Positions 16,156 to 24,132 of a stretch of DNA of 64,000 bases are shown one piece after another. This DNA is from Amycolatopsis xylanica (GTDB taxonomy: Bacteria > Actinomycetota > Actinomycetes > Mycobacteriales > Pseudonocardiaceae). The notes under the pieces are model-generated. The model did not search any database, was not told where the DNA came from, and saw only the letters and a list, made by a program, of their open reading frames with translations. The first letter of the stretch is position 1; the number at the start of each line of letters is the position of its first letter. The stretch is taken from positions 310,001-374,000 of the forward strand of contig NZ_FNON01000004.1 in NCBI RefSeq assembly GCF_900107045.1, read 5' to 3'. Made by a program: the position numbers and the translations under genes.

Positions 16156-17055
16156 ATGGAGATGCTGCACCTCAGGTATTTCGTCGCGGTCGCCGAGGAA
16201 CTCAACTTCTCCCAGGCGGCACGCAAGCTGCACATGGCCGCATCTCCGCTGAGCCAGCGCATCAAGGATCTCGAGCACGAACTCGGCCAGAAGCTGTTCG
16301 AACGCAGCACGCACAAGGTCGCGCTCACCCCGGCGGGGCAGGCGCTGCTCCCGCTCGCCAAGGACATCCTCGAGCAGGTCAACGCGATCCCCTGGCGGCT
16401 GCGCGAGGCGGCCAAGCCCGCACGCAGCACCGTCTTCATCGGCATGCCCGCCGGCGTGCACCCGGCGCTGCGCGACAAGGTCAAGCTGCTCGAGGACCGC
16501 TGCCGCGAGCACTTCGATCTCAAGCGATGGCCTGGCACCACAGCGGATCTGGTCGAAGGCGTGCACGAAGGCAGGCTCGCGCTCACCCTCGCCAGGCTGC
16601 CGGCGAACGACCCCGCGCTCGCGCAGATCGAGGTGATGTCCGAACGTCTCGGCGCCGCCGTGCCCGCCGATCGCTTCGAGGGACGCACCACCGTCAAGCT
16701 CGCCGACCTGACCGATCTGCCGTACATGGCGGCGCCGTCCGAAGCCACGCCCGCCTACTTCGAGCAACTCGACACGGCGCTCTCCGCGGCCGGGGTCAAG
16801 AAGCGGCTGAAACTGCCGAGCACGGGCTACAGCGGCATGGCGGAACTTATTTCCAGCGGAATGGGATTCTCGATCTCGATGCTCGATCCGAGTAGTCCCA
16901 TGCACGGGTACAAACTGGACAATGTCACCATTCTGCCTATTGAGGATTTCGCCCCCGAACTGCGGACCGGCTTGCTCTGGCGCACCGATCGAACCGACCT
17001 GAACGAATTGATCGAGCAGGCGAAAACCGTATTCCAGGAGCCGATAATGGTATGA
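16156..17055 (+). CDS. LysR-family regulator of acyl-CoA operon
   Basis: 299 residues. The helix-turn-helix is textbook LysR (LRYFVAVAEELNFSQAARKL, then SQRIKDLEHELGQKLFER), followed by a two-lobe LysR substrate-binding domain ending at residue 290. It lies 103 bp upstream of and parallel to the CoA-transferase operon, so it is the probable local activator with a CoA ester or free acid as co-inducer. The intergenic stretch 17056-17158 is less GC-rich and should carry the operon promoter. Confidence 0.88.
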   Translation: MEMLHLRYFVAVAEELNFSQAARKLHMAASPLSQRIKDLEHELGQKLFERSTHKVALTPAGQALLPLAKDILEQVNAIPWRLREAAKPARSTVFIGMPAGVHPALRDKVKLLEDRCREHFDLKRWPGTTADLVEGVHEGRLALTLARLPANDPALAQIEVMSERLGAAVPADRFEGRTTVKLADLTDLPYMAAPSEATPAYFEQLDTALSAAGVKKRLKLPSTGYSGMAELISSGMGFSISMLDPSSPMHGYKLDNVTILPIEDFAPELRTGLLWRTDRTDLNELIEQAKTVFQEPIMV

Positions 17056-17158
17056 CCGCTGCGGTCATACCATTCTTCGCATCATGATCATTCCCTCTTT
17101 GTCTTTTCGCTACTAGCGTTATTGGCATAGCGAAGAGAGACACCGAAGAGGAGTGACG

Positions 17159-18313
17159 ATGAACACCACAGAGAACGCCACCGGAGCTTTGGACGGCGTG
17201 CGGGTGATCGACCTCTCAACGGTGGTCATGGGCCCGTACGCGGCCCAGATCCTGGGTGACCTCGGCGCGGACGTGATCAAGATCGAGTCGCCGTCCGACA
17301 CGGTCCGCAACGGCCAGTACCGCACCACCCCCGGCATGACCCCGCTGAACCTCAACGTCAACCGCAACAAGCGCAGCGTGGCGCTGAACCTGAAGGACGA
17401 GGACCAGCGCGCCAAGGCGCTCGAGCTGATCGACACCGCCGACGTGCTGATCACCAACATGCGGCCCGGCGCGCTGGCGCGGCTCGGCCTCAACTACGCC
17501 GACGTCGCCGAGCGCAACCCGAAGCTGATCTACGCGCACGCCCAGGGTTTCCGCGCCGACTCCGACCGCGCGGGCAACGCCGCGTACGACGAGACCGTGC
17601 AGGCGTCTTCCGGCCTGGTCGACATCACGAACCGCGCGCTCGGCACCCCCGCCTACCTGCCGACCATCATCGGCGACAAGGTCTCGGCGCTGACCATCGC
17701 CTACTCCGTGCTCGCGGCGCTCGTGCACCAGCGCAAGACCGGTGAAGGCCAGCACATCGAGATCCCGATGACCGACACGCTGATCGCGTTCAACCTGGTC
17801 GAGCACCTCTCCGGGCACGTGTTCGAGCCGGTACACGGCCAGACCGGATTCCCGCTGTCGATGCTGCAGGGCCACGCCGCGGTGCCCACCAAGGACGGCC
17901 TCGCCTGCGTGATCCCCTACAACCCGCAGAACTTCCGCGACTTCTTCCAGGCGGCGGGGCGTCCCGATCTCGCCGAGGACCCGCGCGTCAACGGTGACAC
18001 GGTCGCCCCGGAGGACCAGACGGCGATGATGGCGCTGGTCACCGAGTGCGCGCCGGCGCTGACCACCGAGGAGTGGTCCGAGGTCTGCGCGAAGCACAGC
18101 ATCCCGATGGCCCCGGTGCTCGAACTCGACAAGGCGCACGAGGACACCTACGTCCGCGAAGGCCACCTGCTCGACGTCGTCGACCACCCGAGCGAGGGCA
18201 AGATCCGCTCCGTCGGCATCCCGGTCAAGTTCTCGGCCACCCCCGCCTCGGTCCGCTCGCTCGCCCCGCTTCCCGGGCAGCACACCGCTGAGGTCCTCAG
18301 CGAACTCGCGTAA
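17159..18313 (+). CDS. CaiB/BaiF (family III) CoA-transferase
   Basis: ATG at 17159, five bases after SD GAGGAG, gives 384 residues. The N terminus (LDGVRVIDLSTVVMGPYAAQ, then LGDLGADVIKIESP), VNRNKRSVALNLK and the active-site region YDETVQASSGL with its conserved Asp are diagnostic of family III CoA-transferases. These move CoA between two carboxylic acids by a ping-pong anhydride mechanism. It is the first gene of a five-gene operon and would activate the entering acid, using a pathway intermediate or succinyl-CoA as donor. Substrate not determinable. Confidence 0.92.
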   Translation: MNTTENATGALDGVRVIDLSTVVMGPYAAQILGDLGADVIKIESPSDTVRNGQYRTTPGMTPLNLNVNRNKRSVALNLKDEDQRAKALELIDTADVLITNMRPGALARLGLNYADVAERNPKLIYAHAQGFRADSDRAGNAAYDETVQASSGLVDITNRALGTPAYLPTIIGDKVSALTIAYSVLAALVHQRKTGEGQHIEIPMTDTLIAFNLVEHLSGHVFEPVHGQTGFPLSMLQGHAAVPTKDGLACVIPYNPQNFRDFFQAAGRPDLAEDPRVNGDTVAPEDQTAMMALVTECAPALTTEEWSEVCAKHSIPMAPVLELDKAHEDTYVREGHLLDVVDHPSEGKIRSVGIPVKFSATPASVRSLAPLPGQHTAEVLSELA

Positions 18314-18329
18314 GAAAGAAGGCACCACC

Positions 18330-19088
18330 ATGAGTGTGCGCACCGAAATCCTCGGTTCTTCACTGCTCATCACGATCGACCGGCCCCAGGCCCGCAACGC
18401 CGTCGACGCGGCGGTCGCGCGGGGCATCGCCGCCGCGATCGACCAGCTCGAAGCCGACCCGAACCTCCGCGTCGGCGTACTGACCGGCGCCGAGGGAACC
18501 TTCAGCGCGGGGATGGACCTCAAGGCGGCGCTGAAGGGCGAATCGCCGGAGATCGACGGCCGCGGCTTCGGCGGGCTGACCGAGACCCAGACCACCAAGC
18601 CACTGATCGCGGCCGTCGAAGGCTTCGCGATGGGCGGCGGGTTCGAACTCGCGCTGGCCTGCGACCTGATCGTCGCCGCCGAGGACGCGCAGTTCGGCCT
18701 CCCCGAGGTCAAGCGCGGCCTGGTCGCCGCGGGCGGCGGCGTCATCCGCCTGCCGCAACGGATCCCGCACCACCTGGCGATGGAGTTCCTGCTCACCGGC
18801 GAGCCGGTCACCGGCGCCCGCGCCGCGGAACTCGGCCTGGTGAACCGGGTCGTCGCACCCGGCGAGGCCGCCGCGGTCGCGCTCCAGCTCGCCGAGCGGC
18901 TCACGGCCAACGCGCCGCTCGCGCTGGCCGCCGTGAAGAAGATCGTCACCGCCGCGCACGGTGTCCCGGAGGCCGACGCCTTCGAGGCGCAGCGCAAGGA
19001 AATGGCTCAGCTGATGGGTTCGGCCGACGTCCGTGAAGGCATGCAGGCCTTCGCCGAGCGCCGCCAGCCGGTTTGGACAGGACGATGA
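18330..19088 (+). CDS. enoyl-CoA hydratase/isomerase family protein
   Basis: 252 residues of the crotonase fold: oxyanion-hole segments FSAGMDLKAAL (residues 57-67) and FAMGGGFELALACDLIVAAED, and the catalytic-region GLPEVKRGLVAAGGG with a Glu at the hydratase position. Pattern is closest to short-chain enoyl-CoA hydratases. It follows the CoA-transferase by 16 bp and is coupled to the next gene by an ATGA overlap. It should hydrate a 2-enoyl-CoA to a 3-hydroxyacyl-CoA. Confidence 0.9.
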   Translation: MSVRTEILGSSLLITIDRPQARNAVDAAVARGIAAAIDQLEADPNLRVGVLTGAEGTFSAGMDLKAALKGESPEIDGRGFGGLTETQTTKPLIAAVEGFAMGGGFELALACDLIVAAEDAQFGLPEVKRGLVAAGGGVIRLPQRIPHHLAMEFLLTGEPVTGARAAELGLVNRVVAPGEAAAVALQLAERLTANAPLALAAVKKIVTAAHGVPEADAFEAQRKEMAQLMGSADVREGMQAFAERRQPVWTGR

Positions 19089-19831
19089 ACACCCAGGAAG
19101 TGCTCCAGCACGTCACGACCCCGCTCGCGAACCCCGCGTACGCGCCGGTGGTCCCCCGCTTCACCAACCGCGAGTACCTCAACATCGTCTACCGGACGGA
19201 CTTCGACGCCCTGCGCGCCGTCGTCCCCGAGCCGCTCGAGATCGAAGAGCCGCTGGTGCGCTTCGAGGTCATGAAGATGGGCGACGTCAGCGGCTACGGC
19301 CCGTACACCGAGTCCGGCCAGGCGATCCCGGTCACCTTCGACGGCGAGCGCGGCGAGTACCTGCACGCGATGTACCTCGACAACTTCGCCGCGACCGCGT
19401 CCGGCCGCGAGATCAGCGCCTACCCCAAGACCGTCGGCGCGCCGAACCTCTACGCCGACAACGGCACGCTGGTCGGGACGCTCGACTACGGCACGCTCCG
19501 GGTCGCCACCGCGACCATGGGGTACAAGCACAACCGGCTCGACCCGCGTGAGGCCGAGGCCCAGATCACCGTGCCGACCTTCATGCTCAAGATCATCCCG
19601 GACTACGACGGCAGCCCGCGCGTCAACGAGCTGGTCCGCACCGAGATCACCGACGTGGTGGTCAAGGAGGCGTGGACCGGGCCCGCGCGGCTGCAACTGT
19701 TCGAGCACGTGCTGGCGCCGCTGGCGGATCTGCCGGTGCGGGAAGTCGTTTCCGCCAGCCACATCCTCACCGACCTCACCCTGGCTCCGGTCAAGCCGGT
19801 CTACGACTACTTGAAGGAAGCCCGGTCATGA
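19085..19831 (+). CDS. acetoacetate decarboxylase family protein
   Basis: ATG at 19085 overlaps the previous stop; 248 residues, the same length as clostridial acetoacetate decarboxylase. The Schiff-base lysine aligns as Lys115 in EISAYPKTVG, at the same number as in the clostridial enzyme. The neighbouring Lys116, which lowers the pKa of Lys115 there, is Thr here. Glu-rich EPLEIEEPLVRFEVMKM matches the family's early segment. It is predicted to decarboxylate a free 3-oxo acid to a ketone, or to act as an aldolase-dehydratase as some relatives do. The gene is embedded in an acyl-CoA operon and overlaps the next start. Confidence 0.85.
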   Translation: MNTQEVLQHVTTPLANPAYAPVVPRFTNREYLNIVYRTDFDALRAVVPEPLEIEEPLVRFEVMKMGDVSGYGPYTESGQAIPVTFDGERGEYLHAMYLDNFAATASGREISAYPKTVGAPNLYADNGTLVGTLDYGTLRVATATMGYKHNRLDPREAEAQITVPTFMLKIIPDYDGSPRVNELVRTEITDVVVKEAWTGPARLQLFEHVLAPLADLPVREVVSASHILTDLTLAPVKPVYDYLKEARS

Positions 19832-20760
19832 AGTTCGAGAAAGCCGCCGTCATCGGCGCGGGCACCATCGGCCTCTCCTGGACCGCCTTGTTCGTCGGGC
19901 ACGGCATGGAGGTCTGGGTCTCCGACCCGCGGCCGGATCTGCGCGAGGCCGTCGACGCCGCGCTCGCCGAGTTCGGGCCGCACCTGGGTGTCACGCTCGA
20001 TCCCGCGAAGGTGCACCTGGCCAAGGACGTCACGGAAGCCGTGCGCGACGCGGACATCGTGCAGGAGAACGGCCCGGAGAACGTCGAGTTCAAGAAGGAC
20101 CTCTTCGCCACGCTGGTGAAGGAAGCCCCGTCGCACGCGCTGCTGCTGAGCAGCTCCAGCGCGATCCCGTCGACCGCCTTCACCGGCGAGATCGAAGACG
20201 CGTCCCGGATCCTCATCGGGCACCCGTTCAACCCGCCGCACCTGATCCCGCTGGTCGAGGTCGTGCCGGGCGAGCGGACCAGCGAGGAGGCCACGCAGGC
20301 CGCCGTCGAGTTCTACCGCTTCGTCGGCCGCGTGCCGGTGGTGGAGCGCAAGGAGATCCCCGGTTTCGTGGGCAACCGCCTGCAGAACGCGCTGAGCCGC
20401 GAAGCCATCTACCTCGTCGAGCAAGGCGTGGTCACACCGGCGGAACTCGACGACGTGATGACCAACTCGCTGGGCATCCGCTGGTCGACCGTCGGGCCGT
20501 TCCTCGGCTCGCACCTCGGCGGCGGCCCGGGCGGGTACCGGCACATGGCCGAGCACATCGGTGTGTCGATGAAGAAGATGTGGGCCGGTCTCGGCCAGCC
20601 CGAGCAAGGCCCGGCGGAACAAGAAGAACTGATCAAGGCAGTCGAAAAGGCTTACGGCTCCTCCACGTATTCGGAGCTTTCCGAGACGCGCGACCGTAAG
20701 CAGCTCGCGGTGCTGTCCGCTTTGGACAGTGCCACCAGCGTTAACAAGGAGGAGAACTGA
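19828..20760 (+). CDS. 3-hydroxyacid dehydrogenase, lambda-crystallin type
   Basis: 310 residues from an ATG overlapping the previous stop. The NAD motif AAVIGAGTIGLSWTALFVGHG and Asp33 (VSDPRPD) indicate NAD preference; HPFNPPHLIPLVEVVPG carries the catalytic His and PGFVGNRLQNALSREA the C-terminal dimer domain. The GLSW pattern after GAGTIG resembles L-gulonate dehydrogenase/lambda-crystallin and L-carnitine dehydrogenase, which act on free hydroxy acids, more than FadB/HbdA enzymes that act on CoA esters. With the decarboxylase beside it, it may feed a free 3-oxo acid to that enzyme. The substrate is inferred. Confidence 0.85.
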   Translation: MKFEKAAVIGAGTIGLSWTALFVGHGMEVWVSDPRPDLREAVDAALAEFGPHLGVTLDPAKVHLAKDVTEAVRDADIVQENGPENVEFKKDLFATLVKEAPSHALLLSSSSAIPSTAFTGEIEDASRILIGHPFNPPHLIPLVEVVPGERTSEEATQAAVEFYRFVGRVPVVERKEIPGFVGNRLQNALSREAIYLVEQGVVTPAELDDVMTNSLGIRWSTVGPFLGSHLGGGPGGYRHMAEHIGVSMKKMWAGLGQPEQGPAEQEELIKAVEKAYGSSTYSELSETRDRKQLAVLSALDSATSVNKEEN

Positions 20761-20761
20761 T

Positions 20762-21955
20762 ATGAGCACCACCCTGGAAGACCAGCTCGTCGCCGACTTC
20801 TACGACTACGAGACCCTGCTCTCGGACGAGGAGCGCAAGGTACTGCTGAAGACCCGCGACTTCATGCGCACCCAGGTCAAGCCGCTGGTCAATGAGAACT
20901 GGGCGAAGGGCGAGTTCCCCAAGGAGCTCATCGGCATGTTCCGCGAGCAGGGACTGGCCGGGCTGCCCTATGAGGGCTACGGCGAGCACCGGGCCGCCGC
21001 GTCGAACCTGCTGAGCGGCATGATGGCGATGGAGATGACCCGCACCGACCCGTCGGTCGCCACCTTCTTCGGTGTCCACAACGGACTCGCGATGTACAGC
21101 ATCTACGCGGGCGGCGACCAGGAGCAGCGCGACCGCTGGCTCCCGGAGATGGCCGCGATGGACAAGATCGGCGCGTTCGCGATGACCGAGCCGCTCGGCG
21201 GTTCGGATGTCGCCGGTGGCATGCGCACCACCGCCAAGCGTGACGGCGACACCTGGGTGCTCAACGGCGCCAAGAAGTGGATCGGCAACGCGACCTTCGC
21301 CGACTACATCGTGGTGTGGGCGCGCGACGTCGATGACAACAAGGTCAAGGGTTTCGTCGTCGAGAAGGAGATGCCCGGCTTCTCGCCGGTCAAGATCGAG
21401 AACAAGATCGCGTTCCGGATCGTCGAGAACGCCGAGATCACGCTGACCGACGTCCGGGTCCCGGAGGCCAACCGGCTGCAGAACATCAACTCGTTCCGCG
21501 ATGTCGGCGAGATCCTGCGCGCCACCCGCGGCGGCGTCGCCTGGCAGGCGCTGGGCGTGATGATCGGCGCGTACGAGCTCGCGCTGGACTACGCCAAGGA
21601 GCGCAAGCAGTTCGGCCGCCCGATCGCGCGGTTCCAGATGGTGCAGGACCTGCTGGTGAAGAGCCTCGGCAACATCACCGCCTCGTGGGGCATGCTGATC
21701 CAGCTGGCGCACCTGCAGGACGCGGGGATCTTCAAGGACGAGCACTCGTCGCTGGCGAAGGCCTTCGTCACCTCGCGGATGCGTGAGGTCGTGGCCTGGA
21801 GCCGGGAGATCTTCGGCGGCAACGGGATCGTGCTCGACTACGACATCGCGCGGTTCTTCGCCGACGCCGAGGCGATCTACTCGTTCGAGGGCACCCGCGA
21901 GATGAACACGCTGATCGTCGGCAAGGCGATCACCGGTGAGAGCGCGTTCGTATAA
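20762..21955 (+). CDS. acyl-CoA dehydrogenase, glutaryl-CoA dehydrogenase-like
   Basis: ATG at 20762 with SD AAGGAGG gives 397 residues. Domains: helical N (1-135), beta (136-235, with FAMTEPLGGSDVAGG), helical C with the catalytic base Glu376 in SFEGTREMN and FGGNGIVLDY. The overall pattern and Glu position match the glutaryl-CoA/short-branched group. The arginine that binds the glutaryl carboxylate (Arg94 in human GCDH) aligns with an Ala-Thr segment here, so a dicarboxylic substrate is not supported. FAD enzyme; makes the 2-enoyl-CoA for the hydratase. Last gene of the operon, followed by a strong hairpin. Confidence 0.9.
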   Translation: MSTTLEDQLVADFYDYETLLSDEERKVLLKTRDFMRTQVKPLVNENWAKGEFPKELIGMFREQGLAGLPYEGYGEHRAAASNLLSGMMAMEMTRTDPSVATFFGVHNGLAMYSIYAGGDQEQRDRWLPEMAAMDKIGAFAMTEPLGGSDVAGGMRTTAKRDGDTWVLNGAKKWIGNATFADYIVVWARDVDDNKVKGFVVEKEMPGFSPVKIENKIAFRIVENAEITLTDVRVPEANRLQNINSFRDVGEILRATRGGVAWQALGVMIGAYELALDYAKERKQFGRPIARFQMVQDLLVKSLGNITASWGMLIQLAHLQDAGIFKDEHSSLAKAFVTSRMREVVAWSREIFGGNGIVLDYDIARFFADAEAIYSFEGTREMNTLIVGKAITGESAFV

Positions 21956-21962
21956 GGAAGGC

Positions 21963-22022
21963 GGGATAAAGCGGGCTTTACTCCAGGCACCCCCGTGCAT
22001 GGAGTAAAGCCCGCTTTATCCC
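21963..22022. terminator. perfect 23-bp-stem bidirectional terminator
   Basis: Left arm 21963-21985 begins GGGATAAAGCGGGC, loop of 14 bases, right arm 22000-22022 is its exact reverse complement. It fills nearly all of the 68-bp gap between the convergent acyl-CoA dehydrogenase and LCP genes. There is no long T-run, as is usual for actinomycete terminators. Confidence 0.85.
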
Positions 22023-22023
22023 G

Positions 22024-23205
22024 TTAGTTCACACAGCCGGTGGCGTTCGACGTCACCGGCTGCTCCGTGTTCGAGGTGGTCTGGGCGGTGTTCTTGATGC
22101 GGCCGACGCCCCCGCTGGAGTCGGTGCCGGTTCCGGTCGAGGCGTTGCCGTTGACGGCCTGGCCGGTGACCTGCTTGACGAACGCGCGGATCTGGCCGAG
22201 GTCGACCTTGACCGCGTCGCCATCGCCGGTAGCCATGCTCAGCGACTGCACCGGGACCGTGGTGAAGGTGATCGAACCCGCGCTGAGGCCACGCAACTGC
22301 TGGGCGAAGCTGAAGATGTCCCAGCCCTTGTCGATGACCAGCGAGCCCTGCACAGCCGAGATCAGATCGGACAGCTTCGTCGGATCGCTCAAGGTGCCCG
22401 CGCTGAGGATCTTCTTGGCCATGCCGGACAGGAAGGCCTGCTGCCGCTTGATGCGGTCGAGGTCGCTGGGCAGGCCGTGACGCTGGCGGACGAACGCGAG
22501 CGCCTCCGCGCCGGAGATCGTCTGCTCGCCAGCCGGGAAGTTCGCCCCCGAGTACTTGTCGTTGACCGGGTTGTTCAGGCAGACCGAGACACCGCCGATG
22601 GCGTTGCTCAGCGAGTAGAAACCGGCGAGGTTCACCGCGGCGTAGTGGTTGATCGTCAGGCCGGTGACCTGCTGGACCGTTTCGACGGCGGTACGCGCAC
22701 CCGCCGCGTCGCTCTGCTTCTCCAGTTCGGCGCCGCTGAGGCCCTGGGCGCGCAACTGGTTCTTCGCGGCGTTCTTTCCCCGGCTGAACGCGGAATTGAT
22801 CTTGTGGGAACCGAGGCCGCCGGCGAGCGGGACATAGGAGTCGCGCGGGATGGAGATCGCGGTCGCCGCTCCCCCGCCCGCGGGCAGGTGGACGACGATG
22901 ATCGAGTCGGTGGTGTCGCCGCCGTCTTCGGAGCTGCCCGCGTGCAACTGGTCGAGCAGCGCCTGCGGGAGCGGGTTGCCCTGCGCGTCGTTCCGCGAGT
23001 CGATGCCGACCAGCAGGATGTTCTGGTCGACCGAGGACGGGGAGACGCCTTCCGGGATCTTCGCCGACGGCGCGATGACGTCGGCGACGGTGATGCCGGT
23101 GTCGAGCTTGCTCAGCTGCGCCCAGGCGTAGCCGGTGCCGCCGAGCACGGTCAGCGCGACGAGGCCGAGGGCACTACGCCGCCAAACACGGTGAGTAACC
23201 AACAC
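22024..23205 (-). CDS. LytR-CpsA-Psr (LCP) family protein
   Basis: GTG at 23205 after SD GGGAGGAAAG gives 393 residues. One N-terminal membrane helix (residues 9-29), then the LCP domain: NILLVGIDSR, DTTDSIIVVHL, AISIPRDSYV, KINSAFSRG and AFVRQRHGLPSDLDRIKRQQ, all hallmarks of the phosphotransferases that attach secondary wall polymers to peptidoglycan from polyprenyl-pyrophosphate donors. The C terminus (about 60 residues) is low-complexity Ser/Thr/Gly ending in a Cys. In mycolic-acid relatives LCP proteins attach arabinogalactan. It stands alone. Confidence 0.9.
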   Translation of the reverse strand: MLVTHRVWRRSALGLVALTVLGGTGYAWAQLSKLDTGITVADVIAPSAKIPEGVSPSSVDQNILLVGIDSRNDAQGNPLPQALLDQLHAGSSEDGGDTTDSIIVVHLPAGGGAATAISIPRDSYVPLAGGLGSHKINSAFSRGKNAAKNQLRAQGLSGAELEKQSDAAGARTAVETVQQVTGLTINHYAAVNLAGFYSLSNAIGGVSVCLNNPVNDKYSGANFPAGEQTISGAEALAFVRQRHGLPSDLDRIKRQQAFLSGMAKKILSAGTLSDPTKLSDLISAVQGSLVIDKGWDIFSFAQQLRGLSAGSITFTTVPVQSLSMATGDGDAVKVDLGQIRAFVKQVTGQAVNGNASTGTGTDSSGGVGRIKNTAQTTSNTEQPVTSNATGCVN

Positions 23206-23307
23206 GACCGCTTTCCTCCCAGAGAGTATGAAACCCAGTGATTTCCAGAATCACCGCGATTCCTGGGAAGAAGCTGAGAAAGTCTTTCAGTTCTTGTTAT
23301 AAGTGCG

Positions 23308-24030
23308 TCAGCGTGGCATACGACGCCAGATCGCCCGAGGCAGAAGCTTCATGATGGCGAACACGGGGCGTAGCACTCCGGGCACCCAGACGACTGAACG
23401 GCGTTTGCGCAACGCCGCGACCGTCGCGTCGGCGACCTGATCCGGGGTGCTGGAGAACGGCGCGGGCGACATGCCTTCGGTCATCCGGCCGATCACGAAG
23501 CCGGGGCGCACCAGCAGCAGGTGGACGCCGGTGCCGTGCAGCGCGTCGGCGAGCCCGCTCGCGAAGCCGTCGAGCCCTGCCTTCGCCGAGCCGTAGACGT
23601 AGTTGGCGCGGCGGACCCGGACACCCGCGACCGAGCTGAACACCACGAGTTGCCCGCCGCCCTGCTTGCGCAGAAGATTCGCGAGGTGGGTGAGCACGCT
23701 CACGTGGGCCACGTAGTCGGTGTGGACGACGGAAATCGCGTGCGCCGCGTCGGCTTCCGCGCGAGCCTGGTCACCCAGGATGCCGAAGGAGACGACAACG
23801 GTGTCGAGCTTGCCAAGGCTTGCGAAGAGCGCTTCATGGGCGTCGAGGTCATCGGCGTCGAACTCGACGCGCTCGACCTCGGCCTTGTCAAGCAGTGCGG
23901 CTTCCTTGTCGAGCTCCGCGCTGCGACGTGCGGCGAGGATCACCTTGGTGGCGCCACCGTCGACGAGCCTGCGCGCCACTTCCAGGCCGATCTCGCTGCG
24001 GCCGCCGAGGACAAGCACCGTTCCAGTCAC
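23308..24030 (-). CDS. decaprenylphosphoryl-2-keto-ribose reductase-like SDR
   Basis: GTG at 24030 gives 240 residues; the much longer open frame upstream is antisense to the aminotransferase gene. It has the NAD motif VLGGRSEIGLEVARRLVDGG and active site YGSAKAGLDGFASGL, plus the C-terminal segment PGVLRPVFAIMKLLPRAIWRRMPR typical of DprE2, which reduces decaprenylphosphoryl-2-keto-erythro-pentose to decaprenylphosphoryl arabinose for arabinan synthesis. The last basic-hydrophobic helix may contact the membrane. No DprE1 partner is next to it. Assignment to DprE2 rather than another SDR rests on recalled pattern. Confidence 0.75.
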   Translation of the reverse strand: MTGTVLVLGGRSEIGLEVARRLVDGGATKVILAARRSAELDKEAALLDKAEVERVEFDADDLDAHEALFASLGKLDTVVVSFGILGDQARAEADAAHAISVVHTDYVAHVSVLTHLANLLRKQGGGQLVVFSSVAGVRVRRANYVYGSAKAGLDGFASGLADALHGTGVHLLLVRPGFVIGRMTEGMSPAPFSSTPDQVADATVAALRKRRSVVWVPGVLRPVFAIMKLLPRAIWRRMPR

Positions 24031-24132
24031 CCGCGCGAGTCTGCCACGGCCACGATTCGGTTGCTTACCGGCTTCAAATGTGCGATAAACGTAGAAGACA
24101 GATACCCTGGCTACGAAATCAGTGAGGAAGCG

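Noticed and set aside
17216..18997. 593-residue minus-strand frame opposite the CoA-transferase and hydratase
   Set aside because: Antisense; the plus-strand genes have SD sites, overlaps and conserved catalytic residues.
17159..21955. Reading the operon as glutarate catabolism (gcdR-gcdG-gcdH like)
   Set aside because: The carboxylate-binding Arg of glutaryl-CoA dehydrogenase is missing, and hydratase, decarboxylase and hydroxyacid dehydrogenase are not part of that gene set.
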